IMG/VR virus record: IMGVR_UViG_3300027714_000064
Span: 1 to 32,795 of that record
Length of the DNA: 32,795 bases
Source of the DNA: a virus
Strand: one strand, 5' to 3'
Under the pieces are notes generated by a model. That model saw only the letters and a list, made by a program, of their open reading frames with translations, had not been told where the DNA came from and ran no database searches. The translations under genes and the position numbers were made by a program. Shown in pieces: positions 18,501-26,035 of the stretch; the first letter of the stretch is position 1; every line of letters starts with the position of its first letter.

Positions 18501-20050
18501 GAGGATTTACCTGTATCGCTTAAATATTGAGGTACAGTTTTCTGTAATAAATTAGGGTTCCATTTATCAAACTGACTAGCAGATGATAGTGTCTCTGTTT
18601 GCCAGTTTGATACCTTAGAGCTTGTTAGATTTAATAGTTCATAATTAGGTCCTGGAATAAATACACTATGCACTGCCCAGTCAAATATCTGATCTAAGTT
18701 CCATTCTAAATAATCTTCTGTCCATAAATCGTTCTTATATGAACCTGATAGTTTAGGGAACGGTTGTAATGCAGACCTCGACCAGTCTAATGTTCCACCA
18801 CCTCTTGAGCCACTCGATATAATATACTTCGACTTAGAACCACTCTCGAAATACAGCCATTTTTCAAAATCATCAAACTCGTTTATTAATTTTACTTTTT
18901 TATCTACCCACTTCTTTTGATATTTTTTTACATATTTTGATCCATGTGACCCGGTATACTCATATATGTAGATATCACTTGCAGGGTATTCACTGTAATC
19001 ATACTTTCTAGCTTGAGTATCAAATCCTCGAATCTTTCTTAATTTATATATAAAATTATTAACCCTAGCTTCGGCTGACGAGAAGTGTACAAAATTTTCA
19101 ATAACACTATAATCAATATTTAACCTAACTCCATCTAAACTTCCGCTATAGTTATTTATAAGATCAGATTTAACGTCTGAATCACTTCCTAATAATTCGT
19201 TATAATTCTTATAACCTGTCTGCAGTCTAGCAGTTTCATCTAGACATAAATCAAAATTAGGACCTGCTATATTGGTACCTAAAATTTCTATACCGCTATC
19301 TAACTGAATTCGGTTTATCGATGGTCTAGCAGCTTCTGCAGATAGCCAACCTATTTGATCTGTAGTAATATTAAGCGGTAGTGGGTTTAGGAGTTTTAGT
19401 AATATAGTTTCTGGTTGATCACCTTGTAGAGGAAATATATCATCTATTACCCAAGATACTACTTGATAGTTTCTGTTAAACCCAAAATTAGCTGTAATGT
19501 TAGTCCATAAGGGGTTATTAGGTATTGCAGCAACATTGTAAGGTGCTTGTACGTTACTAGTTACTTTAAGTTTTTGAAATCGGCTGTAGAATGTTTCGAG
19601 TAATTCGTCGTTTACATCTTCATCAAATAAATCAGTTGCAACTAATCTTACCTCCTTTCTTGATTTACTTATTTTACTAATTTTAAACTTAGGACCCATT
19701 GGGGCTCCAGCTGCATCTCTATGAAAGTTATATACTGCAGAAAATACACCACGCTCTAATCCTAAATCTCTAAGATCTTTATTTATATTTAAGTCTATTT
19801 GAGGTGCACCGTCTGTATCAGTTGAAAGAGACCACCCTTCTACCTTATGGTTAGATTTTAATAACTGTGAGTTTAGATCATATATATGCATCTCAATTCT
19901 ATCAAAATCACTCGTCCCAAATGGCGGGTCTTGCATATAACCATTGATAGGATTTAATAAAGATAGATCATTATCCTCATAGTATTGAGCTCTTAACTCA
20001 CCTGCAGATATTAATATGTCACTGTTATTTATGTAGTTATCTAATGGCAT
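15557..20050 (-). CDS. Very large tail structural protein (1497 residues)
   Basis: A virion protein with no family I can name. The N-terminal 100 residues (ILISAGELRAQYYEDNDLSL) precede mixed alpha/beta modules. A segment near residues 630-660 reads LLKAKGTEAGIRGILNCYGI. From about residue 700 to 1000 there is a LamG-like jelly roll (FGHFELVMSQS, then NGSLQELRYYANPINQKTL). The C-terminal 250 residues are Ser/Gln/Thr-rich with low-complexity stretches. Ser-Gly-Ser motifs are frequent, as in the fibre and the 1057-residue protein. Its start overlaps the stop of the preceding gene (TAATG) with TAGGGAAACA just upstream, so it is translationally coupled. The location suggests a baseplate-peripheral or fibre-linking protein. 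Confidence 0.65.
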   Translation of the reverse strand: MPLDNYINNSDILISAGELRAQYYEDNDLSLLNPINGYMQDPPFGTSDFDRIEMHIYDLNSQLLKSNHKVEGWSLSTDTDGAPQIDLNINKDLRDLGLERGVFSAVYNFHRDAAGAPMGPKFKISKISKSRKEVRLVATDLFDEDVNDELLETFYSRFQKLKVTSNVQAPYNVAAIPNNPLWTNITANFGFNRNYQVVSWVIDDIFPLQGDQPETILLKLLNPLPLNITTDQIGWLSAEAARPSINRIQLDSGIEILGTNIAGPNFDLCLDETARLQTGYKNYNELLGSDSDVKSDLINNYSGSLDGVRLNIDYSVIENFVHFSSAEARVNNFIYKLRKIRGFDTQARKYDYSEYPASDIYIYEYTGSHGSKYVKKYQKKWVDKKVKLINEFDDFEKWLYFESGSKSKYIISSGSRGGGTLDWSRSALQPFPKLSGSYKNDLWTEDYLEWNLDQIFDWAVHSVFIPGPNYELLNLTSSKVSNWQTETLSSASQFDKWNPNLLQKTVPQYLSDTGKSSNETYLRFLDLVGQSHDVSWTYTKYFTQLNSRLQNSNFENRVGLSDDIVYHIGKSYGINLLDGDPNQDLWYYRLGQGDNGHVIQNNPTSSIKTLTSKQRTAEVWKRLVNNLPFLLKAKGTEAGIRGILNCYGIPEHILPINEYGSSKKSEQVTRYKEHQFRYCLNFNSQSIATNWGPHAQMVDAAKSVRFNVGGSDIVEAVTPDAVEFRAWPNTLPQSINNRDASFSQSLWQVNNDMGIVLHRSHSSTRRRDGSGRIQGLTDFGHFELVMSQSRASSTAATVGDGYVKVQTGKAKIFESTNKKEDNTGWWTILLNRKASTNYHSSSLFEYELTAMRAGYGDIDQTVSASLFVTASSKDSDAGFYSSSINNAWSGSLNNSTRAYLGGFVTSSNPDSYRESMNTAFGDPFNGSLQELRYYANPINQKTLKNHTLAPEMYSTNTGTETFTELLLQLKLDTKINHWSGSAGLNSTSASNIIESQHPNQITRTHWDTLKTFNVSGTAFNFPNKPTYGFTEGYSYIDTPELGPNNYTSNKVRVEENKLIRHLSSEARAEAPSSDKYALDSNKLGIYFSPTDQVNSDLFNHIGGQQLDNFIGNPREAYTDRYEELAIINNKYWNKYTRDTSKSVYLNELKQYDMSMFTLIKRYLPARANADLGVIIEPHFIERSKIRSRGKLSISGDTKAQNIALDAKSFTRAQAPTDISCGKPEVAQAGFALEPQTTTGAVAPKTAGGNSVLKLSSAPQQFVQTSPTHTPNTTAYQTVLVNDSNRPFILLSSQTAQSQGVGNQINQSNASSVVSHQVNSPLADIGGTITVGNQVLGTPYSFKSLFKSGSGAATKYIVVATPDYKVSASIKHVCDYTKSELRMVNTYHYYSASVEYKAGDVNHGSAKRAHAARSASFGKPYEDGGSVNRFAYSKSLKEAQVSDFNIDNRNYKGTQISAIDFNIAAADGSGEPVVSFTIGDPNQIISSDPSFGGNIKIE

Positions 20051-21375
20051 TACTGTTTCCCTACTAGCTCGCTAAATGAAGTATCTATAGTACGCTTATA
20101 TTGATTAAAATTAAAAGCTCTACTTCTTAAACTAACCTTTAATTTAGATGTATTTGATTCATCTAAAAATATTATACCTTCAGCATTTCTAGTGATAGGT
20201 ATATTTATTTTTTCTCTGTCGCCAATTATTACAATTTCTTGATCGCTTGCAAGTTTAGAATCACTAGCTAGCTCTCCTAATGAATCTCTTATATTCTTTC
20301 TATCAGCTATATCACTATCTTCAAGGCTTAATATAATATCACTATTCTCTAATGCTGGACGTGTTACATCATCAACTAATTTTATATCAGCTACTAGAGC
20401 TGTTCCACCGTATGTAGCTTTACCACCATCACCTTGTAATACGAAGCCATCAATACCTGAATTTTCAGTTTTAGTAACCTCTTCCTTTAATACAGTAAAC
20501 AGTGGAGTTCCGTGTGAATCAACAAATGTAACTGTATCAGGTATATCTATAGGTTCTGGTTCTGGTTCGGTTAATGTAACGGGTTCACCTTCATCTACTG
20601 GTTCAAATTTACAGGTTCCATCATCTAATAAAGCAAGCGGATCGTAATTAAGTGCATCTGGATCTGTACAACCTCTTTTAAATTCAGGTATTGTAATTAC
20701 AGGAGCTGATATACTCGAGGTTGCAGTAGATTGTAAATCTATATTTATATTGTTCTCGTTTACTATATTAATAGTTGGTGTTGTTATATTCTTTTCACAA
20801 TTCGATTGCAGCTCTAAAACTAACTCGGTTGGTGTAATAGGTGCTGGTGGAGTTGCTATATCCTGTTCATTTAAAACTGGTGGTCTTTGCGGATCTTGCT
20901 TAACCTCTACTTCTTTTATAACCTCATTTGATTCTTCGATAATTTTATCTACCTCTGTCTTAACTGGAGAGTCTGGTAGCGGTCTTTCAGGATCCGGTAT
21001 TGGAGGTGGTGGTGGAATTTCTTTAAGATATTCAGGATTAGGTCTAGGTATTGCAGTTAGAACAGGTGTTTTAGTAATAGGATTTTCTACTAACACATTT
21101 GTAAATATAACTGGAGGTGTTGTATCTCCACCGTTACGTATAGCTGCATTTGCCATTCCTGCTGGACCTTGATTATTAGGTAGTATCCCACGAGTAGGTG
21201 AATCACTATTAGTCAAAGCTACACCTGCAAGGTATGCATCAGTAGCAGGTTGAGGTGGTGGATTAGATACAGTCATTCCAGCATTAACTGCTGCTTGCTG
21301 TAAAGGTGTTTGCCCTTGGTTAGCAATCTGCCTAGCTCTTTGTATACCGCTTATATTTGATCTGTTAGCTGCCAT
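20050..21375 (-). CDS. Proline-rich structural protein with a Bacteroidota-like Cys motif
   Basis: A 441-residue protein of unknown function. Residues 1-230 are low-complexity and proline-rich (PPPPPIPDPERPLP, NPPPQPATD), apparently unfolded or extended. At C236-C255 lies a motif GCTDPDALNYDP followed by DDGTC, which closely matches a short cysteine-bounded repeat common in secreted proteins of marine Bacteroidota. A Glu/Pro stretch follows (EPEPEPIDIPD). Residues about 280-441 form a folded domain ending RAFNFNQYKRTIDTSFSELV. It sits in a chain of overlapping genes, both junctions being TAATG, so it is made together with the 370- and 1497-residue structural proteins. It may be a flexible linker on the baseplate. 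Confidence 0.6.
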   Translation of the reverse strand: MAANRSNISGIQRARQIANQGQTPLQQAAVNAGMTVSNPPPQPATDAYLAGVALTNSDSPTRGILPNNQGPAGMANAAIRNGGDTTPPVIFTNVLVENPITKTPVLTAIPRPNPEYLKEIPPPPPIPDPERPLPDSPVKTEVDKIIEESNEVIKEVEVKQDPQRPPVLNEQDIATPPAPITPTELVLELQSNCEKNITTPTINIVNENNINIDLQSTATSSISAPVITIPEFKRGCTDPDALNYDPLALLDDGTCKFEPVDEGEPVTLTEPEPEPIDIPDTVTFVDSHGTPLFTVLKEEVTKTENSGIDGFVLQGDGGKATYGGTALVADIKLVDDVTRPALENSDIILSLEDSDIADRKNIRDSLGELASDSKLASDQEIVIIGDREKINIPITRNAEGIIFLDESNTSKLKVSLRSRAFNFNQYKRTIDTSFSELVGKQ

Positions 21376-22487
21376 TATTTAACCTTGAAGTAAAAGTTCT
21401 CGTCATATACTACAACTGATGCATCTGATTGTGTAACTTGAAAGCACAATTTATAATACCGTTCACGCATGAATGAGCTCATATCAAGGTTAAAATAATT
21501 TCCATTTGAATCACAACTTAGTTTAGTACCTTTACTGTTATAAGGTACTACAAATTCATCTGTCAGCGCATCTTTAATTCCGTAATATGAACTTGTTGGT
21601 AGAAAGTTTATAGATTTATAATTAGATTGAGTAGAGAAGGTTTTTACCGGGTATCTATCTCTACCTAGCACGCGTATTTTTGGCAACTCTTTAGTAGAAT
21701 ATTCATGTTTTAAATTTTTAACATAAACTACACCCTCATCACTTTGTAGTTCAGTTAACCCAGTTGAATCAAAAGAGGAATCATCATACACTACCTCCAG
21801 CTTTGGTTGATATACTGTATTAGTTTCTCTTGAAAAGAATTTAATTGAACCATACTGGTTAGTATCAGTCTCTTGAGACCCTGATCGCATAATTATGATA
21901 CCATCATTTGGTACACTTGCTGACATTATATAGTTTATTATCGGGGTTACATTCATACGTATATCTGACGATTCACCATTGAATGATTGAGTTCCGTAAT
22001 AATTAGAGTACCATGTACCACCACCTGTAACATTAGAGTAAAGCATATTAGAATTAGATGCTAATGATCTAGATGTCCATTGAATATCCTTTGAGGCTAG
22101 GTATTCTATAGTAGGATGTTTTTTATTTCTATACTTCCAACTTACACCTAATTTATCATACCCGTTTAGCCTAGTTGGCTCTAATGCCCTACCAGTACCG
22201 TTTTCCCATGACTGAGAGACTGGGTAAGCAGCTAGAGTGTATTCTCTAGCTAATTCAGATGCATCAGTTTGAAATAAGTTAAGAAAAAAGGTTGGATCAG
22301 ATATCTTACCAGATGCTATAGATGCACTAATATTATCTAGAGGAAATTTAATTAACATTCGACTCGTAAATATTCCAGCAGATGAAGAAACTTTACTAAG
22401 CTCTACTATACTATCTATACCGGTATTCATGCTCCCAGTTTTTTCGTACATTGTAGCATCTATGTCTGCGTATATTGTCTTTATCAT
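21375..22487 (-). CDS. DNRLRE-like beta-sandwich structural protein
   Basis: The 370-residue protein resembles the DNRLRE type of beta-sandwich found in large cell-surface proteins. The pattern is RMLIKFPLDNIS near residues 43-54, then YPVSQSWENGTGR, GVSWKYRN, GGGTWYSN, MNVTPIINYIM, and IIIMRSGSQETDTNQYGSIK followed by FFSRETNTVYQPKLEVVYDD. These are the usual conserved blocks (width and weight of the fold, with the aromatic W and RSGSQE elements). A C-terminal 120-residue domain follows and is unlike anything I recognise. The gene lies directly after the gp6-like gene, with AAGGG before its ATG, and before the 441-residue gene. It is probably a virion protein joined to the baseplate. Confidence 0.65.
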   Translation of the reverse strand: MIKTIYADIDATMYEKTGSMNTGIDSIVELSKVSSSAGIFTSRMLIKFPLDNISASIASGKISDPTFFLNLFQTDASELAREYTLAAYPVSQSWENGTGRALEPTRLNGYDKLGVSWKYRNKKHPTIEYLASKDIQWTSRSLASNSNMLYSNVTGGGTWYSNYYGTQSFNGESSDIRMNVTPIINYIMSASVPNDGIIIMRSGSQETDTNQYGSIKFFSRETNTVYQPKLEVVYDDSSFDSTGLTELQSDEGVVYVKNLKHEYSTKELPKIRVLGRDRYPVKTFSTQSNYKSINFLPTSSYYGIKDALTDEFVVPYNSKGTKLSCDSNGNYFNLDMSSFMRERYYKLCFQVTQSDASVVVYDENFYFKVK

Positions 22488-22497
22488 TTTAGTGCCC

Positions 22498-24384
22498 TTA
22501 TATGTTTGTTACACGACCTTTTATATTACTATTAGGATATTTTATTTCAAATATACTAGGATCGAGGGATGGATATACGACTTGATTTCTTGTAGCCTGA
22601 TGTATATCGTATATATTACCAGAGTATCCTGCTTGAGCATTATGTAAATTAAATACCTCAATATTGGTAATACTCTGTACACCCATTATTGATGCAAGGT
22701 CTGTATATAAATCAGCTAAAATAATAGGTTGATTAATCTGCCACATATCAATATGAAATACTGCTTTCATTTTCTCAATACATTTTATTAGAATATCATT
22801 ACTATTAAATCCAGGTAACGTTATAATCTCAAAATCGAGACCTATATTTATAATATGTGCATTCTTTATCGTAATTGAGTCAGTTAAAAGTCTATAGGGA
22901 CTCAAATAATTTTTTATATTTTCTTTAGTAGCAGGGTTACTTTTTGTAAGTTTCTTATTATGATCATAAGATAATACATACAGACAGACTGCAAATGGAT
23001 TTTTTAATCGTGATGATTCTGGAGTATTGTTTAATTTTTCATCCTGTGTAGTATATACTTTAGCTACTGACCCATATATTGCTGGCATAGTTAAAGTACG
23101 TATCATATAATCATCTTTACTTACTACCCGTCCTTGAGCATTGAAATGCGCTAATGCATTATTACGTATTTCATCTACTGTTTCAGAACCTCTACCACCT
23201 TGAGCCGGACTGGGATTAGTAGCTGCTACTGAATTAACTGTATTAGTATACAGTACACCATCTAATCCTGCTCCATCACTTAAGTATGATATAAAATCTA
23301 TGTCATTTATCTCACCTGATACTACATTATCTTGCATTCCATTACCAATACTATACTCTATAGTTAGAGTTGTATTACCAGGTGCTTGACCATATGCCTT
23401 TGTAAACATAAAGTTACTGGGGTCAATAAACTCTCTAGACATCTTATTAGAAGTAGGTAATAGTGATCCTGCGTTTAGTGGATTAGGTACAATTTCCTCA
23501 TCCGGTTTAGTAGATGTTCCTGAACCGAATTCTAAGATCATCTTCCCATCTTCGCGAATCTTAGTAGTAAATCGCTTAGAGGTTTTATTAATCTTAAGGA
23601 GGTAAGGTGTCTCATAATTATACTCTGTCAACTCCGGGTCATTATATTGGTTATTTGTTATTCGCTTATGTACTGTATCTTGAGCGAGAAAGGGTACCTC
23701 TGACCAGGTATTACCATCACTATCTGTAACTTTATCTATAGATATAATATTTGTTCTACTTAGAGGTATTTGCAGATATGCTTGAGCGGGTCCAACACTT
23801 ATTGTTTGAGTCACCCTATTACCTGATTGAAACGATGCTCGCTTTTTCAATAAGTAAAAGGTAGGTTCACCTGTTGTTTCGTCTACCGTAAATATAGATA
23901 TATCAGTTTCGTTATTCGATCCAGAAATACTAAAATCGACTGGAGCGTCTCTTCTAAATGAAGTACCGGAAGTTGACTTTACTCGCATACCACCCTCTAC
24001 TGCTAAACAGTACCTAAAATCTGGTCGATTATTATTCCCTGAACCGATGGATGGAACTGTTTGGTATATATCTACATCAACTATTGCAGCTACTGATTGT
24101 TTAGGTTTATAGCCTAGAGCTTGAGCTAGCAATATAATATTTTTTTTCTCTGATGCGTATGGTAGTAGTGATTCCTTAAATTGCTTATCAAGGTAGAAAC
24201 TTAATACATCACCAACGTAAGCTGTTGTCTCAAGAAACATCATACCAGGGGATGATTCATTAAAATCGTTAAAGGTAGTTGGGTAGTAGGTTCTAGCAAA
24301 ATCTACAAGATTTTTTCTTAATGATGGAAAATCTTTACCAATATATTTTATATCTTTTGATATTTTTTCGTTTACGTTTGACAT
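22498..24384 (-). CDS. gp6: Baseplate wedge protein, T4 gp6-like
   Basis: A 628-residue baseplate wedge subunit of the gp6/baseplate J type, which dimerises to form the inner ring around the hub. The N-terminal segment (DFPSLRKNLVDFARTYYP, then ESSPGMMFLETTAYVGDVL, FYLDKQFKESLL) is the most conserved part of the family. It is followed by the ALGYKPKQSVAA block. A central domain (residues about 330-480) contains ETVDEIRNNALAHFNAQGRV, typical of the baseplate J fold, and the C-terminus has two alpha/beta domains. T4 gp6 has about 660 residues, so this is near full length. It lies seven bases after the gp25-like gene, its usual partner. The ATG has AGGAT upstream. Confidence 0.88.
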   Translation of the reverse strand: MSNVNEKISKDIKYIGKDFPSLRKNLVDFARTYYPTTFNDFNESSPGMMFLETTAYVGDVLSFYLDKQFKESLLPYASEKKNIILLAQALGYKPKQSVAAIVDVDIYQTVPSIGSGNNNRPDFRYCLAVEGGMRVKSTSGTSFRRDAPVDFSISGSNNETDISIFTVDETTGEPTFYLLKKRASFQSGNRVTQTISVGPAQAYLQIPLSRTNIISIDKVTDSDGNTWSEVPFLAQDTVHKRITNNQYNDPELTEYNYETPYLLKINKTSKRFTTKIREDGKMILEFGSGTSTKPDEEIVPNPLNAGSLLPTSNKMSREFIDPSNFMFTKAYGQAPGNTTLTIEYSIGNGMQDNVVSGEINDIDFISYLSDGAGLDGVLYTNTVNSVAATNPSPAQGGRGSETVDEIRNNALAHFNAQGRVVSKDDYMIRTLTMPAIYGSVAKVYTTQDEKLNNTPESSRLKNPFAVCLYVLSYDHNKKLTKSNPATKENIKNYLSPYRLLTDSITIKNAHIINIGLDFEIITLPGFNSNDILIKCIEKMKAVFHIDMWQINQPIILADLYTDLASIMGVQSITNIEVFNLHNAQAGYSGNIYDIHQATRNQVVYPSLDPSIFEIKYPNSNIKGRVTNI

Positions 24385-24391
24385 AATTATC

Positions 24392-24823
24392 CTATAAATT
24401 CTCTACTATTACTGCGCCTGATGGATCAAATATAAATGTAACATTAGTAAACTCCGCTACATCATCTGCCACTGACATTTCTAATGCTATCTTTATTCTA
24501 TATTGATTAATTTCCTGTATATCTCGTATTATATCTATTCTGTTTAAATTTATAAACGGAAGCCAAAATTTAATTGTATCTAATATTTCGCTTCTAATTT
24601 CTCCTTCAATTCTTGATGTATTAGGTTGAAATAAAAATCGACGTAAATTAGTGCCAAAATTTGGTTGCATATACCTCTCACCCTTATGAGTTAAGAGTAA
24701 ATTTACTAAATCAGTTTTTGCTTGATCTAATGTAGTATAATTGAGAGCAAAATTAGATTGACCACCCCCAAACGGGAGCTTAATACCTAATGCTATATCA
24801 TCTCTACCAAATAATTGTGCCAT
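24392..24823 (-). CDS. gp25: Baseplate wedge protein, T4 gp25-like
   Basis: A 143-residue gp25/GPW-family protein. The hallmark is KTDLVNLLLTHKGERYMQPN followed by FGTNLRRFLF (about residues 34-66), which includes the Glu-Arg and Gly-Thr-Asn-Leu-Arg elements of the family. Gp25 joins the wedge core and sheath in contractile tails and type VI secretion systems. Length matches T4 gp25 (132 residues) well. It sits immediately before the gp6-like gene and four bases after the 176-residue gene, with AAGGTAAGGT ahead of the ATG. This is firm evidence for a contractile-tailed phage. Confidence 0.93.
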   Translation of the reverse strand: MAQLFGRDDIALGIKLPFGGGQSNFALNYTTLDQAKTDLVNLLLTHKGERYMQPNFGTNLRRFLFQPNTSRIEGEIRSEILDTIKFWLPFINLNRIDIIRDIQEINQYRIKIALEMSVADDVAEFTNVTFIFDPSGAVIVENL

Positions 24824-24826
24824 ACC

Positions 24827-25357
24827 TTACCTTTTAAACTTTTTTACTAATTCACTATAATCCCTTGTTAATGCTTTAGCTACCCCTGCGTCTACTTGAG
24901 TGTTACGAGTAGATGCACCTCGCACATCAGTTTTAGGTACCATTTCATCTAACGTTGGAGTACTAGTTTGAGTGTTACCACCATACCCCATTTTAGAAGC
25001 TAGAGAGTTTTTATTAAATGTATGAGCATTATTAGAAGTAAATGCTCCGTTACCCATTGTTTGATAGTCATCAGCTTGCTGTGATAATCTAGATGCATTA
25101 CCATTCGCTATATCTCCTGCTGTCTCGTTCAGTATTGCATTTAAAGTAGCATTTTTAGTATACTGCTTTGCTTGTTTGCGCTTAACTGTGCTACGATTGC
25201 CCGATCGCTCAAGACCCAATACCTCTTTTAATCCAGTGGTAGGTGCTTTTCTTATAACTTTTTTAGTTTGCTGTTCATTTAAAAGACTTCGTACCTCTTT
25301 ACGAACTTCTTCTCGAACAATTTTTCTTATAACTTGTGCTAATTTGTTTGTTGACAT
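24827..25357 (-). CDS. Unknown basic protein before the gp25-like gene
   Basis: A 176-residue protein without a family I recognise. Residues 1-35 form a charged amphipathic helix (LAQVIRKIVREEVRKEVRSL), likely a coiled-coil or docking segment. The rest is rich in Ser, Thr, Asn, Gln and Lys and looks poorly ordered, ending in ALTRDYSELVKKFKR. Position in the baseplate run, AGAGGAG just before its ATG and an upstream octamer suggest a late virion or assembly protein. It opens the transcript carrying the gp25-, gp6- and DNRLRE-like genes. Confidence 0.55.
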   Translation of the reverse strand: MSTNKLAQVIRKIVREEVRKEVRSLLNEQQTKKVIRKAPTTGLKEVLGLERSGNRSTVKRKQAKQYTKNATLNAILNETAGDIANGNASRLSQQADDYQTMGNGAFTSNNAHTFNKNSLASKMGYGGNTQTSTPTLDEMVPKTDVRGASTRNTQVDAGVAKALTRDYSELVKKFKR

Positions 25358-25385
25358 AATTCTCCTCTAAATATACTTTATCATA

Positions 25386-25393
25386 TATAAATA
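25386..25393 (-). promoter_or_regulatory. Octamer promoter candidate before the gp25/gp6 run
   Basis: The sense strand reads TATTTATA, 28 bases before the ATG at 25357, directly after a hairpin. A terminator followed at once by a promoter would separate the spike transcript from the wedge transcript. Confidence 0.45.
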
Positions 25394-25394
25394 T

Positions 25395-25416
25395 AACCTA
25401 TTCTAATTTATAGGTT
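25395..25416 (-). terminator. Hairpin after the 199-residue gene
   Basis: Seven-base arms AACCTAT and ATAGGTT surround an eight-base loop, seven bases past the TAG stop. The run after it is ATATTTATAT, not a clean T-run, so it may be a weak terminator or a transcript-end stabiliser. Confidence 0.45.
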
Positions 25417-25423
25417 AAAAAGC

Positions 25424-26023
25424 CTAAGCAACTCCCAGGAAAGGTATAGGTGTTGGAATAGGACTTGGTACTGCTGGCACTAACCCGTTATATATTCCAC
25501 CAACTAGAGTTAAATGCTGTATAAACCCTCCTACAAGTATGCCAGCTATTGCTCCGCATTGATTGCTATGGAATGCATCATTAATGGTTGATGCAAGTGC
25601 CATTAAACCTGCAGTACCTGGATTATTAACTGTAGGATTCAGCCCAGGTACTGGTGCTGCTGCAGGAATATGTGGTGGCATCGGGTTAAATTGTGCTCCC
25701 ATCCAGGCGTTTACTGTACCTGTAGCTGCTGGTATCCAATTAGGCACCTGAGGATCTATACCCTCGGGTGGTATACCTGCTGAGTCAAATGCTAGTTTAA
25801 ATGAGGCTTTCCAACCATCCTCCATAATCGATTTTTGCCAACCACTCAATAAAGTACCTTGTGATACAGTAATAGCTGCTAGTCCAGTAATAGCTAACTC
25901 ATACTCATCAGTAATCTTCTTAGCTGTAGGAGCTCCTGCTTCTTCCCACTCCTCACCACCTTCTGCGTCTCCACAAAACCATGGGTTCATTGCTGCTGTA
26001 AATCCTGGCCATAATGCTGGCAT
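25424..26023 (-). CDS. Unknown Trp/Pro-rich structural protein
   Basis: A 199-residue protein with no known family. It opens MPALWPGFTAAMNPWFCGDA and has further tryptophans in W-x-x-S and W-x-A contexts (SGWQKSIMEDGWKASFKLAF). A hydrophobic C-terminal stretch (IAGILVGGFIQHLTLVGGIY) is followed by a proline-rich tail (PAVPSPIPTPIPFLG). The hydrophobic stretch could be a membrane-active segment, or a buried helix. It sits directly after the spike gene, with AGAGGAT before the ATG. A hub or spike-associated tail protein is plausible; nothing in the sequence proves it. Confidence 0.5.
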   Translation of the reverse strand: MPALWPGFTAAMNPWFCGDAEGGEEWEEAGAPTAKKITDEYELAITGLAAITVSQGTLLSGWQKSIMEDGWKASFKLAFDSAGIPPEGIDPQVPNWIPAATGTVNAWMGAQFNPMPPHIPAAAPVPGLNPTVNNPGTAGLMALASTINDAFHSNQCGAIAGILVGGFIQHLTLVGGIYNGLVPAVPSPIPTPIPFLGVA

Positions 26024-26035
26024 AATTATCCTCTG

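Noticed and set aside
20750-21172. Plus-strand open frame of 140 codons rich in Gly/Ser
   Set aside because: It lies wholly opposite the proline-rich part of the 441-residue gene; Pro codons on one strand give Gly on the other. No ribosome site or gap supports it.
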